Of a stretch of DNA of 60,000 nt, positions 1 through 11,771 are shown one piece after another. The notes under the pieces were generated by a model. The model had not been told where the DNA came from and made no database searches. It saw only the letters and a list, made by a program, of their open reading frames with translations. The stretch is from contig JAQGDQ010000035.1 of the NCBI GenBank assembly GCA_030141605.1, positions 374,001-434,000 on the forward strand. Direction: 5' to 3'. Origin of the DNA: Tubiluchus corallicola. Lineage: Eukaryota; Priapulida; Priapulimorpha; Priapulimorphida; Tubiluchidae. The stretch's first letter is position 1. Each line of letters starts with the position of its first letter. Made by a program: the position numbers and the translations under genes.

Positions 1-159
1 ACTGACATCTATTTTCAGTCAGAAATACTTGAAAGCATTTGAAAAGAACTAACCATTTTACAATCGTTTAGTCGTTTAGCTATAGAAAGTGAAACTAGAC
101 CGCAGTGTTAGAATGAAGGTAAAACTGAAACACGTCTGATCAATGAATCGTTTTATATC

Positions 160-325
160 TGTAATTGTAGTATTTTTATTAGTTCTCAGCAATTGTATTT
201 TTAAATGTTTTTTTGAAATGATAATTGCAAATGTGTGTACTTGCATTTGTGTATGTATTTTTATGTAATTTATGACTTGGCTGTCGAAAATAAATAAATA
301 AATAATCATAATCATAATCGTTATT
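160..325 (+). repeat. LINE-like 3' tail with A-rich end
   Basis: A T-rich stretch with several TGTGTA/TGTATG words runs into short AAAT repeats and then AATC repeats (about 285-320). The same layout, T/G-rich lead and A-rich tetranucleotide end, recurs at 2155-2365 and 47330-47585. This fits the 3' end of a 5'-truncated non-LTR retrotransposon on the plus strand. No coding remnant is attached, so the class is inferred from the tail alone. Confidence 0.3.
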
Positions 326-537
326 AGACTGTAGCGCATATCAGCGTAACTTTTATGCTGTCTGTTTACACCAGCGACATCTGGGTCCACTTTTGCCTTT
401 GAAGCTTTTTATGAACAAAGTTAGTTGTCCAAATTAAACATCGGCTTATATTCCCACATGAAAAATAGGTTTGATATCTTGTCACTGAGCATTTCACGTA
501 TTTTCTTTTTATTAAACAGTTAATTACTTATATGTAC

Positions 538-1776
538 CGTTTCCGCTGAGATAGTAAGGTAACCAGTCACTCCAGGAGCCTTTGAAATTCCCAAGCATTT
601 TGTTCGCCCTGTGGAAGTGATAAAACGACGTGGCCACGTCCTTAGGATTACGAATTACGCATATTACCTAAAACAGACAATTAAACTTTATTTGACTTAT
701 TTTTTACAATTTTGTAAAATTTGTAAACCAGGTACATGACTGCAAAATTTTTGCTGTTACTCAGTCATAACACGCGAAAGCAACAAAAACTGGTTACTTA
801 TTTTCTTCTCTTAGCAAACTAATACATTAAAAACGATTTATAAAAAAACGAATGAGTTACAAATCAAGGGAAATTGTCATTGCAAACATCTCTTTGTATT
901 TGCTTTTGCAACACTAGAGGACTCTGATCGATCATTCGAAGATGTTAAAATTCGGCACAGATTTCCTTTACGACACTTTTATAAGGTAAATTGGGCTAAT
1001 ATACAGGCCTTTACTAAAAATAACAAAGTAACATAAACTATTTTTCGTCTGTTTTATTAATAAAGAACAATAAAAAACAGTGCTTGTACTACACTGCTGT
1101 TTTTAGCAAAAGCCGGCCCTGAAGTTCATTGCCAACTTACATTACATTCACCGTCTTGAGCTCCTTTGGGTAAATTTTCAAATTTCAGATGACTTCCTCT
1201 CAGTATAGGTGGTTTGCTCTGGTTTATAGTGTCTATTCTTTCTTGCGGGGTGTGTACCCCATGGAGTACCTCAATGGGCATAGCTTTCTTCAACTGTTCT
1301 GCTTTAGACGTATCTGCCTCAGACAAGATCTCTGCAACTATATTTCGAACCCAGTGAGTTCCTAAATAGTTAAACAAAATCGTTCTTAAATCTTGTTAAC
1401 ACATAAGTGTTTACTGAACCAAAAGCAAATGAATATCATACCGCAATCAAAGTTTTCATCTGAAACACATACGCCATTCGATAACAGTCGTGGTGCCGGT
1501 GATGTGCGATTGTTATCATCGTCGTTGTCATCGTGTTGTTGTTGTTGTTGTTAATGAACACATGCAAAAATGTGAACGTGCTTTTACTGACTTTCCGTAC
1601 CTACCAGATTTTGGATAGGCCACAACGTAGACATCATTTTCATGAACATTCAAGTCGCCTCTCTTAAAAGCAGGGATGAGTTCCTCGTAACAACCCTTAG
1701 GTCGAAGAATTCCGTCTGCACCTCTCTCCCAGAATTTAGCTACCCCTTGGTAAAGTTCTGGCAGATCCAAAGACAT
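538..1776 (-). CDS. Cytosolic sulfotransferase, 5' three coding exons (partial)
   Basis: SULT-family enzyme expected to transfer sulfate from PAPS to a hydroxyl or amine of a small acceptor in the cytosol; the acceptor cannot be told from sequence. Exon 1 is 1776-1605, from ATG through AYPKSG, ending at donor GTAGGT. Exon 2 is 1361-1141, opening with GTHW, so the 5'-phosphosulfate loop YPKSGTHW is rebuilt across a phase-1 junction. It carries the RGSHLKF segment with the expected catalytic His and ends at donor GTAAGT. Exon 3 is 667-538, with the 3'-phosphate motif RNPKD, then ATSFYHF and GNFKGSWSDWLPYYLSGN, ending at a phase-1 GTACAT donor. About 174 of the usual ~290 residues are present; the C-terminal exons, including the GxxGxxK region, are off the left edge. 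Nothing is broken in the visible part. Family assignment is secure, subfamily is not. Confidence 0.88.
1004..1121. mobile_element. Possible short hAT-type MITE in the sulfotransferase intron
   Basis: A segment of about 118 bp between sulfotransferase exons 2 and 3 begins CAGGCCTTTACTAAAAAT. Its other end, read on the minus strand, begins CAGGGCCGGCTTTTGCTAAA. The two ends look like imperfect terminal inverted repeats with the CAGGG start typical of hAT elements. I see no matching 8-bp target duplication, so the limits are tentative. Confidence 0.3.
1534..1552. repeat. (GTT)n microsatellite
   Basis: About six GTT units lie in the intron between sulfotransferase exons 1 and 2, just after a GTC/ATC-rich lead. 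It is open in several frames but codes for nothing recognisable. Confidence 0.7.
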
Positions 1777-2154
1777 TGCACAAAATTTTTCTGTACTGTG
1801 TTACTAGTTATATTTTTCAAAACTCGATCAGTAACCTTTTATGATCTAAACTTTTTGCTGACTGTAAATGATACTCACTTTCTTAGTGACATTATTATTA
1901 ATAAACTCTGGTTTGGACTCTTAAAGCCCTCTAAGGACGATCAAACATTGACATATTCCGCTGGGGAAGGTTGCTACTGCTCGGTATAAGCTAATTTAAG
2001 TGTTCAAATAAACCAACAAATGTTAGGAAGTACAAAGGTTGAGTTTACTGAAGCGTACTCTAGGAAGCAATAGGCAATTTTGTAGAGGTCGCACACAAAA
2101 CGAAAAAAGTTATTGTTCAGGCACGGATTGCTATTCTGCCTGTTCTGAAGCTAA

Positions 2155-2365
2155 TATAGTGTGTATTGTATTTTTTAATGATATATCTTATATATTATTG
2201 TTTTGTGGCTGAGCGCATATGTATGTATACACCATACATGTAAATATATTAGTATTTTAGTTGTTATTTTATAGTATAGCTAGTTGTTTTTTTAGTTTTT
2301 TATATAGTGCTATATATTTTTAAATATATGAAATAAATTTAAAATAAGTAAATAAAAAATAAAAT
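2155..2365 (+). repeat. LINE-like 3' tail with A-rich end
   Basis: A T-rich stretch with TATGTATGTATA words ends in a long run of AAATAAATTTAAAATAAG-type sequence (about 2325-2378). Its general structure matches 47330-47585, and both are read on the plus strand. It is probably the 3' end of a truncated non-LTR element; no coding remnant lies upstream. Confidence 0.35.
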
Positions 2366-2504
2366 GAAAATAAATAGTGGCGGGAAAAAATCTTCAGATC
2401 AAATAGGCCTGCATTGGCGATTTTTTACTGGACGGTTTAGTTTTATGGTGATTTTCTGTAGTGAAATTGTACAATATTTTTGCATTTTGAGTTTATTACT
2501 TTGA

Positions 2505-2560
2505 GTCAGACGGTCAGTCAGTTAATAAGTCAGTCAGCTAATAAGTTAGTCAGTCAGCCA
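2505..2560. repeat. Imperfect GTCAGTCAG tandem repeat
   Basis: Short units of GTCAGTCAG alternate with TTAATAAG or CTAATAAG, giving about three imperfect copies of a roughly 20-bp unit. No coding potential is seen. Confidence 0.5.
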
Positions 2561-3831
2561 GTGGATCTGTCCGTCACTCTGTTGTTTATCTCTCCTAATT
2601 CAAGTGAAAACAAAACGACTGCGTGTTTAAAGCGCACTTTGTAAATACGCATTTTATAATTAACCTCAGCTAAAAAAATAAAGAAAATTTTAGCCTACTT
2701 TTTTATATTAAGCTTTCCAGACAAGGCAGTGACCACTCTGGGTAACGATCTATAGTGGAGAAGCGAAAATATTTAAACAGGTTCAGAAAAATACATTTCT
2801 TGTAATTCATTGTTAGTGGACGTTTGCTGAGTATAGCTATCAAACTACATGAAGGCTGTAATTAAAGGAGAAACAATTTTCTAATAAATAATTCCACAGA
2901 TAGGAAAAAAAGCACAAGAGATTCTGAGAATGAGCAGAAATAGAATAGATTTAATGTAGTACAAAATAATTGCTTTATTTGACTTATATTAGTATGTGAC
3001 CTATAAGGCAATTCTTCATTTGTTTGTAAATCTTTGCTTTCTTTTAGTTTTTTTTTATTTTCGATTTTTATTGAAAGATTTTTTATTATTGCTTTATTTT
3101 GCTTTTATATTCTGCCTTTTTAGCTGTGCATTATATAATACTGTTTCAAGGGCTTGTATTTTTATTTCACCCTTTTTAGCACGTCAGAACTGTTAAATTC
3201 CCGAAACCACCAATCAGTACCTTGTTGTAAACGAGCTTTGCTTAACCAAGTTTATCCTGTATAAATATCTTTTTTTATCTTATCTTACTATTCTTTGCGA
3301 TTGTTCCTCAAAAATTAATATTAGTAATTTCATTTTAGCTTTTTTCCCTTTTTCTTTATAATTATTTAACCTGAAGAGAAGATGCAACGGTGGTTTGAAA
3401 CGTCGCTTTTTTGTTATTTCTTTTTTGTAGATTTTTTTTAAATTAAATACTGTAATCTTGTCATTAGAAATTAGACTTACGTTTTGCTTAAGGACTATAG
3501 GCAAATTTACAAGACCAAGCACAAATTTCAATCTTGCTTTAAAGAACCATCAGCCAATAGATATGTGTTTTCCAGATTTCACTGATTTCTCTCCTCTGAA
3601 CTGAGAACGTTTTAAATTCCACATACGCGTTCATCGAGTTGCGTTTAATATCTGGAAGGTGCTTCATCTTTCTCAGTACAGTCATGTTATGACTGTCTAA
3701 ACTGTGGTGAAATGAAAAGGGATATTTGTTGCGATGGAAATTAATTCAGTCGTTTCTAAGCACGTCCGTGTAAAATAAATAGAACCCGTCTAATATTCGT
3801 TTATTGAGTGAAACACGTGAGCATATATTAC

Positions 3832-3939
3832 CTGGAGATTGGTCTTGGATGTTCTTGGATCCGGCATGAGTCACGTAAAATGTTATGTCTCTCCGGTACT
3901 TCCGCTTTATAAATGAAATTCCCATCAGTGTTGGGTAAA
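3832..3939 (-). other. Weak candidate exon, possibly 5' UTR of the sulfotransferase gene
   Basis: On the minus strand a TTTTGCAG acceptor is followed by 108 bp and then CAG with a GTAATA donor. Two of three frames are open across it (for example one reading YPTLMGISFIKRKY), but neither translation resembles a family I know. It lies about 2 kb upstream of the sulfotransferase ATG on the same strand, so a non-coding leader exon is possible. Chance pairing of splice-like signals is equally possible. Confidence 0.15.
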
Positions 3940-6900
3940 CTGCAAAACTATGTCACCTTCTCATTAAAAGCCAAACAATACGTATTCTAAAGTATTTACG
4001 AAAAACATGTGCGTGATAATAGTAGGTGATCTTCTCCATTTAACGGGTGTACTTGGGGTCTTGTTGGAAAAGTGAAAAATCGGGCTCTTTTGCAGTTTGC
4101 ACAATGATCCGCTGTACCGTGCAAAATTTCAGGTTCGTACGATGAAAACTGTGGCTGTGATAGCTTTTAAAGGTAAAGATAAATATGACAACAACAACGA
4201 CAAGCACATAAACGACAAATAACGACGACGAGGATGACAACAACAACAAGAACAGGGTGACTAAGAATTATGTTTGGATCCCACATCTCGCTCTTGATCC
4301 AAAATTTTTTTCCAAAACAAGAAAAGCATAAGATTTGGAAGAGCGTAGGAAAGAGTACTCAGATTTTCCACTGACGGAAATGCGACAAAAAAAAATTCTG
4401 CGACATTTCTAAGCAGCTTAACGAATCGAGGAATTTAACAATCCGCTTTTTCGCGGCAAACAAATCGCATTATACTTTCATACTTTTACCAACGGTCAGG
4501 ACTCGTCTCAAGGCAATTTTAATTAAATTAAAATTACATCTCAATTAAAAGATGTAACGCGATACAAGTATGGCTGTTTCTGGACTACACGATCTATTTC
4601 TCTCTAAAAAAATGTTTGCGAGTTTGCAACGGATTTCGTAAAAATGTATTTAATCAATTTTCCTTCCAATCTCTTTTTACTGATTTATATAACTAGCAGT
4701 TTAAATAAACCAGTATTATGTCTTGATGAATGTGGGTGCTGTTTTCATAGGCGATAACTAATAGTAAAAATAATTTCTGAGCCCAAGAAACTGAACTTTC
4801 TTTGTTCTGGTTTGAAATGCAGAACTATATTTTCACGTCATTGTAAAAACAATTTTCTCTCAAAGCTTTCTTTGGTTTTTATTCTGGCATCTCCTAGTTA
4901 CAGATTTAACTATATAACCGTGGCAGTGTTCAACTGCACATTAAATTAATACAAATTTATGTTCAGTTTAACGTATTGAGTTTTATGACATCTCAATATT
5001 TCCTCAAGTTCGGCTTGTATAAGTTTTTTAGTACAGATAGTTAAACAATATTATAATAATCTTACGTTTTTCTATACTACACTATTCTTTGTCTTTTGCT
5101 GTTTTGCTTGGCACTATTGGTTAGCACTGTAAGGTGAATATTTGGAAGCAAAAAGATTCTAGTCTGTTAGAAACAGCAGCACTACTCACTAAGCAGTTTT
5201 TACTATTACTTCATAAAATTATTTAAAAAGAGCATTAATGCAAAATGAGTGAGATCGTCTTTGTAAATGATACCAAAACTGAGAGATAATTTAATGTCAA
5301 ATTATAGGTATAATTTCATTAAAAGAATTTTAATATTTTACTTGAAGTTTACGCATTACATGACTGTGATATACACGAAGTCGCCAGATGACGATTTGAC
5401 AATTTGAGTTACTCGTTTGCGAGGTGCCTCTTTTGCCGGTTTCGTTCTCGTCTTCTTTGTTGCTTGTGTATTGTTGTTTAAGCAACTTTGTATTGTGACG
5501 TTACAATAGATAACTTTGTAATATAATTTTTTTACAATAACACGATTCTATGACATTTTATTTAAAACTGATGTGGAAACTCGAAATTTTCGCGATAAAA
5601 CGGATTCAGTCATCTTTTATATAAGCAGGGTCACTGACTTTTTAATCTGTTCAACCGCGTGGAAATGTCATTGTGTACACTATTTATTGTTGTCATAGCA
5701 TCCATTTGATGAATACGTTATTTAGAATGCCATTTTACTATCGTCATTTATTGTTGACATTGACCCACTTCATGAACTTTTCCATGTTACAAGAATAAAA
5801 AGTGTTCTAAATGACCTACCCAGGCAGATGAAATTCAAAAGCAAAGTAAAATTAAAAAAGAGAGAAACCAAGTGCTTCGCGTTCCGGACTAGTTTATAAT
5901 TGGTCGAGATTAACTTCTCAATTTTATATTCAGTTACACAACTTGTTATAAAATTGTCATGCATAGTTGTCACATGTTGGAATGTAATTAAAACAAATGT
6001 CAAATTGATGTTCAGTAATTTAGCCTATTGGCTTAGATTATATTGAAAAGATGAACTTGGGCTGTCAACTCTCCACACACATGAATTAAACACTATGATG
6101 AATTGCCATGTGCATTGCATTTGCATTCATTAGCATATTCGCAATTTATTTTTGACATACCAATAACATTCCTTGAGCACGTAGAAACTCGACAACAAAT
6201 ATACAAGTCATACAACGAAAATATTTTATATAATATAAGTAAACAATCTAGATGTACATACAAGAGGTTGATCTATGTAGTAACTCATTAAAAGGTTACA
6301 AAACAACGAAACAACATTTCACCATGTATATGTATTGGATAACATAACCCTAAAAAGAGTTTGCTGTTGCTTAATAATTTGCAGAAATGAAAAAAATGTT
6401 ACGTCTAAAAATCCTTTTGCATTAATCAAACGTACATTTAAATATACTATAGATATTATACATGAAATTATCCACACATTAACTCCTTACATTTAACAAT
6501 TGTATGAGCTGATATAATGAAAGAACTACATTAATGGGGAAAATAACAATAGCCTTTTTCCACACATACAAAAATATGTTAGACATAATCGATTTTTACT
6601 TAACCAAACACTTAACAACGATACAACAATAAAACAAATTTGCTTGTTTTTTACTGTGACATGTACAGTCATACACAGTATTAGATTCAACTTTACAATA
6701 ATTCCAAAAATCACAAAATCACAAAATCACATACGTTAAGTATGAAGTTACTTTAACTATATTTACTAACTATTTAGAACGTCATGCTGTAGTTACACTG
6801 GTAAATAAGAATTTACATCACTCCTGTGTGCAGAGCACTTTCAAGTAGATTTTCAAAAAGTGTCAAGCAAGAGTTTCAATTAAACGAAAATTTCAGCTGA

Positions 6901-7001
6901 AATGGTACAGGACCTTCCAAAAAGTGTATAAAATGAAATGAACCAATGCAATGAATCAATCTTGACTAACTTGTACATGAAAATGGCAAAGTAAACAACA
7001 T

Positions 7002-7718
7002 TTATGATATCAAGCAGTCGTCTCGTTTCATGTGCGATGCGTGTTTTACACGAGGTTTACTTGGCCGCCTCATTAAAGACCTGCTTCTTTTCATTGTGTC
7101 TTCTTTTTCTTTGAACTGTTTCAGTTCAGTGTCAAGCGAATGGGCACTAAGACGCCGCTTGAGCAATGGACTAAGCTGTTTGGCTGGAGCAATTTTACTT
7201 AACTGCAAAAACTTTTTAAAAATGTCTACCACGTTCGTGTTCTCCTTGGCAGAAACTTCTAGGTGGGCTTGATTTTCATGCCATGTTTCCTCTAACCAGT
7301 CCCTGACTTCCTCCCGCGAGACCTCGTGTCTCCCTTCTGGAAGGTCGGCTTTATTACCAATAATAACGATGGGTAGTTCATCATAGTCACTGCGCTGCTC
7401 GTGAATCTGTATTTGAATCTGTTTCACCTCCTCAAATGAAGCTCGATTATCTACGGCGTAAACTAGCAAGAATGCATTAGCATTTGATATAGCTAATTTA
7501 CGCATAGCCGGGAAGCTGAGATTTCCTGCTGTATCCAAGATATCCACTTTAATCACGTATCCCAGTATATTGTACTCTCTACAGTATAAATCCTCTACCG
7601 TCTCTTTATAGCGATCTGAGAAGTTATTGTTGAGGAAACGGGAAATGACGGAACTCTTTCCCACGCCGCCAGATCCGAGGACTACTAAACGTTGCCTCGT
7701 GTACTTTTCTTCGCTCAT
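7002..7718 (-). CDS. Ras-family small GTPase, RASD/Dexras-like, with CaaX box
   Basis: Complete intronless frame of 238 residues from an ATG reading MSEEKYTRQRLVVLG. All G boxes are visible: P-loop GSGGVGKSS; switch I ETVEDLY with the conserved Thr; DTAGN in switch II; GNKAD; and SAK. Switch II then reads LSFPAMRKLAI and the following helix SFEEVKQI, the pattern of RASD1/Rhes and related invertebrate Ras-like proteins. The residue equivalent to Ras Gln61 is Asn, as in RASD proteins, so intrinsic GTP hydrolysis may be slow (inference). The C-terminal extension is basic (KRSRSLMRRPSKPR) and ends in CLIS, a CaaX box predicted to be farnesylated, giving membrane attachment. The frame stays open upstream to a TTG, but the ATG at 7718 begins just before the conserved domain and is the expected start. 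Possible 5' UTR splicing is described at 7719-7962. Confidence 0.93.
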   Translation of the reverse strand: MSEEKYTRQRLVVLGSGGVGKSSVISRFLNNNFSDRYKETVEDLYCREYNILGYVIKVDILDTAGNLSFPAMRKLAISNANAFLLVYAVDNRASFEEVKQIQIQIHEQRSDYDELPIVIIGNKADLPEGRHEVSREEVRDWLEETWHENQAHLEVSAKENTNVVDIFKKFLQLSKIAPAKQLSPLLKRRLSAHSLDTELKQFKEKEDTMKRSRSLMRRPSKPRVKHASHMKRDDCLIS

Positions 7719-7962
7719 TTTCCCCACCCAGACGCTCGCTGTCGTCAAACTCAACGGCACAGCCGCCAACGCCTGACTTAAACTCCTTTGCTCAGAGTAG
7801 AATATTTCCTGCTAGTATAATTGCGCTGACTTGGCTGACTATAGTCATTAGTATACCGGATTTGCCTGTTGCAGATTATTCATTAGCTGCTCTAAGTACT
7901 TGGTCAAATCTCCTAAGTCCGAGGTTCAATCGCTCTTCCTGCAGCTTTCTCACGCTGGAGAC
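7719..7962 (-). promoter_or_regulatory. Probable 5' UTR of the Ras-like gene with an acceptor site
   Basis: Upstream of the Ras ATG, on the minus strand, a pyrimidine-rich tract ending TTCTTCTCACAG (last base 7963) looks like a good splice acceptor. From 7962 the frame beginning VSSVRKLQEERL stays open for about 28 codons and stops, so it cannot fuse to the GTPase. The simplest reading is that the coding exon starts at 7962 with a ~240-bp leader spliced to an upstream non-coding exon. Confidence 0.35.
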
Positions 7963-8159
7963 CTGTGAGAAGAAAATTGTGTCAGTAATTACAGACCTGT
8001 AAAGAAGCCCACCACTTTGGCAAAACATCACAATCAATGCAGATATGTCAATTTTCGAATAATCGGGATTCATTAGAGCGGGAAGCCAATCAGACAAAGA
8101 GCAATGAGTGATAAACGCTTTTCAGTTCCCTGCAAACAATCCGAGAAAATGATTTACTC

Positions 8160-8440
8160 GTATGATGATGATGGTGATATGATCAATCATGATGTTGACA
8201 ATGACGATGACGACGGCAACAATGATTAGGTAAGCAAGTATGTCAAGGGCGGTAGTGATAATAATGATGAAGGTAATGATAATGATAATAATTATTATAA
8301 TTATGATAACGATGATGACTGTTATGATGACGATGGCGGCGGTGGCCGTTTTAACTATTTTAATAATTAAAATTATTGTGACTATGATGATGATGATGAT
8401 GACATTGACTGTGACAATGATGATGAGAATGAGGGAGAAG
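8160..8440. repeat. Imperfect GAT/ATA trinucleotide-rich tract
   Basis: About 280 bp dominated by GAT, GAC, AAT and ATG triplets. It gives long open frames of Met/Ile/Thr on one strand and Ile/Val on the other. These are low-complexity translations, not genes. It lies a few hundred bases upstream of the Ras-like gene. Confidence 0.8.
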
Positions 8441-9706
8441 GCAGTAACAATGTTGATACTAATCACAGTTAGTTTAGTATGAACTGCATGAACTGTTTAC
8501 TTGTTTAGCCAACCGCTAACATTATGAATGTATTTAGCTTCAATGTTCTGTGTATTTTTTTCTATTCTTTTCATTCATTCTACGTGTTTATTACCTGCTG
8601 CAGATATGACTTTGATGATGTTTATGAGAAAATTGTCAAAAGCTCAGCATGTTCTTATACGCCTCGGTGTTACGTTTGACTTTTTGATAAAGTTAATATA
8701 CCTCTGCAGGACCTGTCTTTTGCAGATCTTGTTTTCATCTTCATCGTTTGTGAAAATTATTGTTGAAGGAACTACCTACAGTGATGTTTGGAATTAGTGA
8801 CAAGAATTCTAAGAAATCAAAAATAAAACTCGACTTACAATAAGATTTGAATTGTTTGTAAATGGTTGCAATTATGCAGTTTTATCACGTTTTTTTGGAT
8901 AAACCTTGTTTAGCCATTTGCTGTATACGATTTTCTTTTTATTTTGCTTGTGGTGTATTAGTTCAGCCAAAAATGTTAGTTTGGTAATTTCCATTTAAAT
9001 AAATGCATGTTAAGCTATTTTTCATTTCACACAGCAGTGTCGGTGATTAAAACAGTATGTCTCAATAGTGAAATAGTTATACACGACTTCACAGTTCAAG
9101 AGGAAGTTTCAAGTTGTTTTATATGCTACAGTTAACACAAAAATATATCAAATGTTGTTGTATGACATCAAATAATTGAAGACCTCATAATACTTAGACT
9201 TTTCCATGATTTTTGTGTTTGTAAACATATATATCTCGTCAATTGTAAAAAATAACTATCAATACAATTTTAAAACCAATTTTACATGAATCAAAAAAAG
9301 TAAACAATACTTAACTCTGTACCACGTACCATCTTGCTAAATAAGTTAATTTCGTAAACAGCATTTTAAATAAGTGATTTCGAGTGTCAACTGTGACAAA
9401 ACTACAACAGTTTCACTTGTCTTTAATTCCAATGCAAGTCATTTATTTCACACTACATAATCACGTTTTGAACAGTTTTGTCAAAAAAAACAATTAACAT
9501 TTGAAATGACCCGTTTAAAATGTTGTTAATGAAATTAATATATTTAGAACGATAGTAGGAGTAATAGTGTTAAGTGCTGATTATAGTACCAGTTGTTTTG
9601 TTGTTTTTCCCACGTTTTAGGTTCGCACTGATGATGGCAGGAGGCTTTGCCGAAACACCCTGTTACTACAGTTTATGAGTTGAGCAATTTTCTGGATTAT
9701 CCAATC

Positions 9707-9799
9707 ATGTCTTCTAAGATCGTTCCTCTGGTTGCTTTTCTAATAAGCCTTTTCACAGTTCTAGCGATTGATGATGATCGTGAAAAGGTCAATGGTTAA
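9707..9799 (+). CDS. Possible first exon encoding a signal peptide
   Basis: A short frame starts at an ATG and reads MSSKIVPLVAFLISLFTVLA followed by IDDDREK. It has a Lys near the N-terminus, a hydrophobic core of about 16 residues, then Ala and an acidic stretch, the layout of a cleavable secretion signal. Directly after the Lys codon there is a GT (AAG/GTCAAT, GT at 9788), which could be a phase-0 splice donor. Read through, the frame stops after 30 residues. I could not identify a following exon. It may be the start of a secreted protein or peptide gene, a tiny independent ORF, or chance. Confidence 0.25.
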   Translation: MSSKIVPLVAFLISLFTVLAIDDDREKVNG

Positions 9800-10369
9800 G
9801 TGCACCAGACAACGCATTTGTGAACACTTGTTAACACCTCACAGCACATGCTATTGTAATAGTAACCGTTTTAACAGCTAGCTAGAACCTTACCTAGTTC
9901 ATTTTTTCTTATTCCCGAGCAACATCCTGCTAATAAATCACAGACTAATGCATAATTAAGTAAAGTCCACATAAAACAAGTAAAGTTACTGAACTGATGG
10001 GGAAGACAGCTTTGTTTCACGAAAAAATGTATGTTCATTCTAAAAATGGCAATAATTATCAAATTTTTTCACTCAGGTGTGTAAACTTTTCATCATCAGA
10101 TTAAGGCGTTGGATTCTTCAGTTTTTGTATGAATCTTCTTATTTATTACGCACTAGAATTAAATGTACCCGTTAATACACAAGCTGCCCTAATCTGAGCT
10201 TAGAACTGTCTCAGCACTTACAGTCATGCAGGATAATGTAGCTAGTATACGTACGTTGAGAAAGGTTAATACCAGCTTAACGTACGCTTCTAAATAACAT
10301 GGTTAATACGCCCATCAGTCATACTAGTCATATTAATAAGTCGAGCAATATATTATACGTATACTACAA

Positions 10370-10640
10370 TTTTATAGATACATATTTTATGGTTTTATTG
10401 CTTATAAATAATAAGTAATAGTAAGTCTACTATAAGTAGTACTATAGTAGAAAGTCTACTACTGAACTTACTGATAGCATTACTGATCAGAGCTTCCCAC
10501 TTACTATCAAAGTGTAATTCTCTAATTTAAACCGTAATTCTCTAACGACTGAAGTGAGATAAAAAATATCATATGTTATGTATGACTGCATCAGTTATAC
10601 GTAATCAGTTATGTATAACTGCATACCAAAGGTTATGACT
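10370..10640. repeat. Cluster of imperfect palindromes
   Basis: Around 10420-10462 the words AGTCTACTATAAGTAGTACT and ACTATAGTAGAAAGTCTACT form nested inverted repeats. Around 10570-10625 GTTATGTAT and ATACGTAATCAGTTATGTATAAC repeat with inversions, and GTAATTCTCTAA occurs twice near 10513-10545. It could be ends of a small inverted-repeat element, but no clear boundaries are visible. Confidence 0.3.
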
Positions 10641-11771
10641 AAATAAAAATATGTTTAGAAAAAAAGATATAATATGTCAGAATTATCAATACCAATCACT
10701 ACAGCATTATAATCCTGTATACATTGTAGCAAGCTCTTTTAATAACATGTGGTAAGTTAATACTAAATGTACCTACCATTGGTGTTTTGTTGGCACAACG
10801 CCAGCTTACCTAGCAATGTTACCTGCTAGGTATGCAGCTACTCATGAATTTCAATGACCAATTATCTTCTTATCGCCATATCACCAATTTTGCAGCCGTC
10901 TACATTATGAGCCAACAGTTGAATAGACAACGATTCAAAGTCAAATAAAAACGGTACGAAATGCGGAAACTTATAAACCGGACTTCCGGTTTTTCGCAGC
11001 AAGGTTTACAAAGTGTGTGCTTCCGTATCAGCTTCACATAGACCACTGTTTTAAACGTTATTTACACCAACAATTTAATGGCCATAAAATAAATTCTTAA
11101 ATGAAAGTATGTAAAAGAAAGTATATACATATCTGTAAACAAGTAGAGAAATGCTAAATTGCTTGAATTCACTGCCACTTGAAATCAAACGTGTTAAAAT
11201 CACTCACCGCATTCAAAATCAAAATAAAAGCATTAATGATGCCAAGATTTGAATATCCGACTTACCAACATGAATGCACACTAACACACATATGCACCTA
11301 CACACTACATACACCTACACACTAATGCAGAACTCATTTACCCTAGGGTAAATACGCAAGTATGTAAAGTTTAAGTTTAAAATTTAAAGCTTACATTTTG
11401 CTCTGACGCCTCCAACAGCCAACAGTGTATGTTTTTATGACTTTTGCAGACGACATTCTGAACTACACGTAACCATTGTTCTAATTCCAGTTTTGATGGT
11501 ATGGCTAATGTTCCAAGTGAATTGTTTAGTCTTAGTGTACTTTTAACATCCCCCTGATATCAGCTGTTCAAAAAATTACTCTACAACCAAGTTCTGAGTT
11601 CATTTGAATTCCTAACTACAGAAATAACACTTTCTGCATTTTTGGCTGCCAACATCAATATTTTAGAGCTCTAATGATATTCAAAAATTTGTTGCTATTT
11701 AATCCTGTAAACCTAATCGTAGCTAATAGTTTTAATACGTGCTATGAAGTTTTACTAGAAAGAGCTAATGC

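Larger units (their letters stand above)
1777..7001. other. Intergenic region between sulfotransferase and Ras-like gene
   Basis: No gene is recognised. It holds a LINE-like tail (2155-2365), a short GTCAGTCAG-type imperfect tandem repeat (2505-2560), one weak candidate exon (3832-3939) and the expected 3' UTR of the Ras-like gene. On the minus strand an AATAAA lies at 6150-6145, about 850 bp past the Ras stop codon, and could be its poly(A) signal. The remaining open frames are short and low in complexity. Confidence 0.5.

Noticed and set aside
7719-7769. N-terminal extension of the Ras-like protein to a TTG codon
   Set aside because: The upstream codon is TTG, not ATG; a eukaryotic start at the ATG of 7718 directly before the GTPase domain is more likely.
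8122-8482. Ile/Val-rich and Met/Ile-rich frames of 80-114 codons
   Set aside because: Low-complexity translation of GAT/AAT triplets on both strands.
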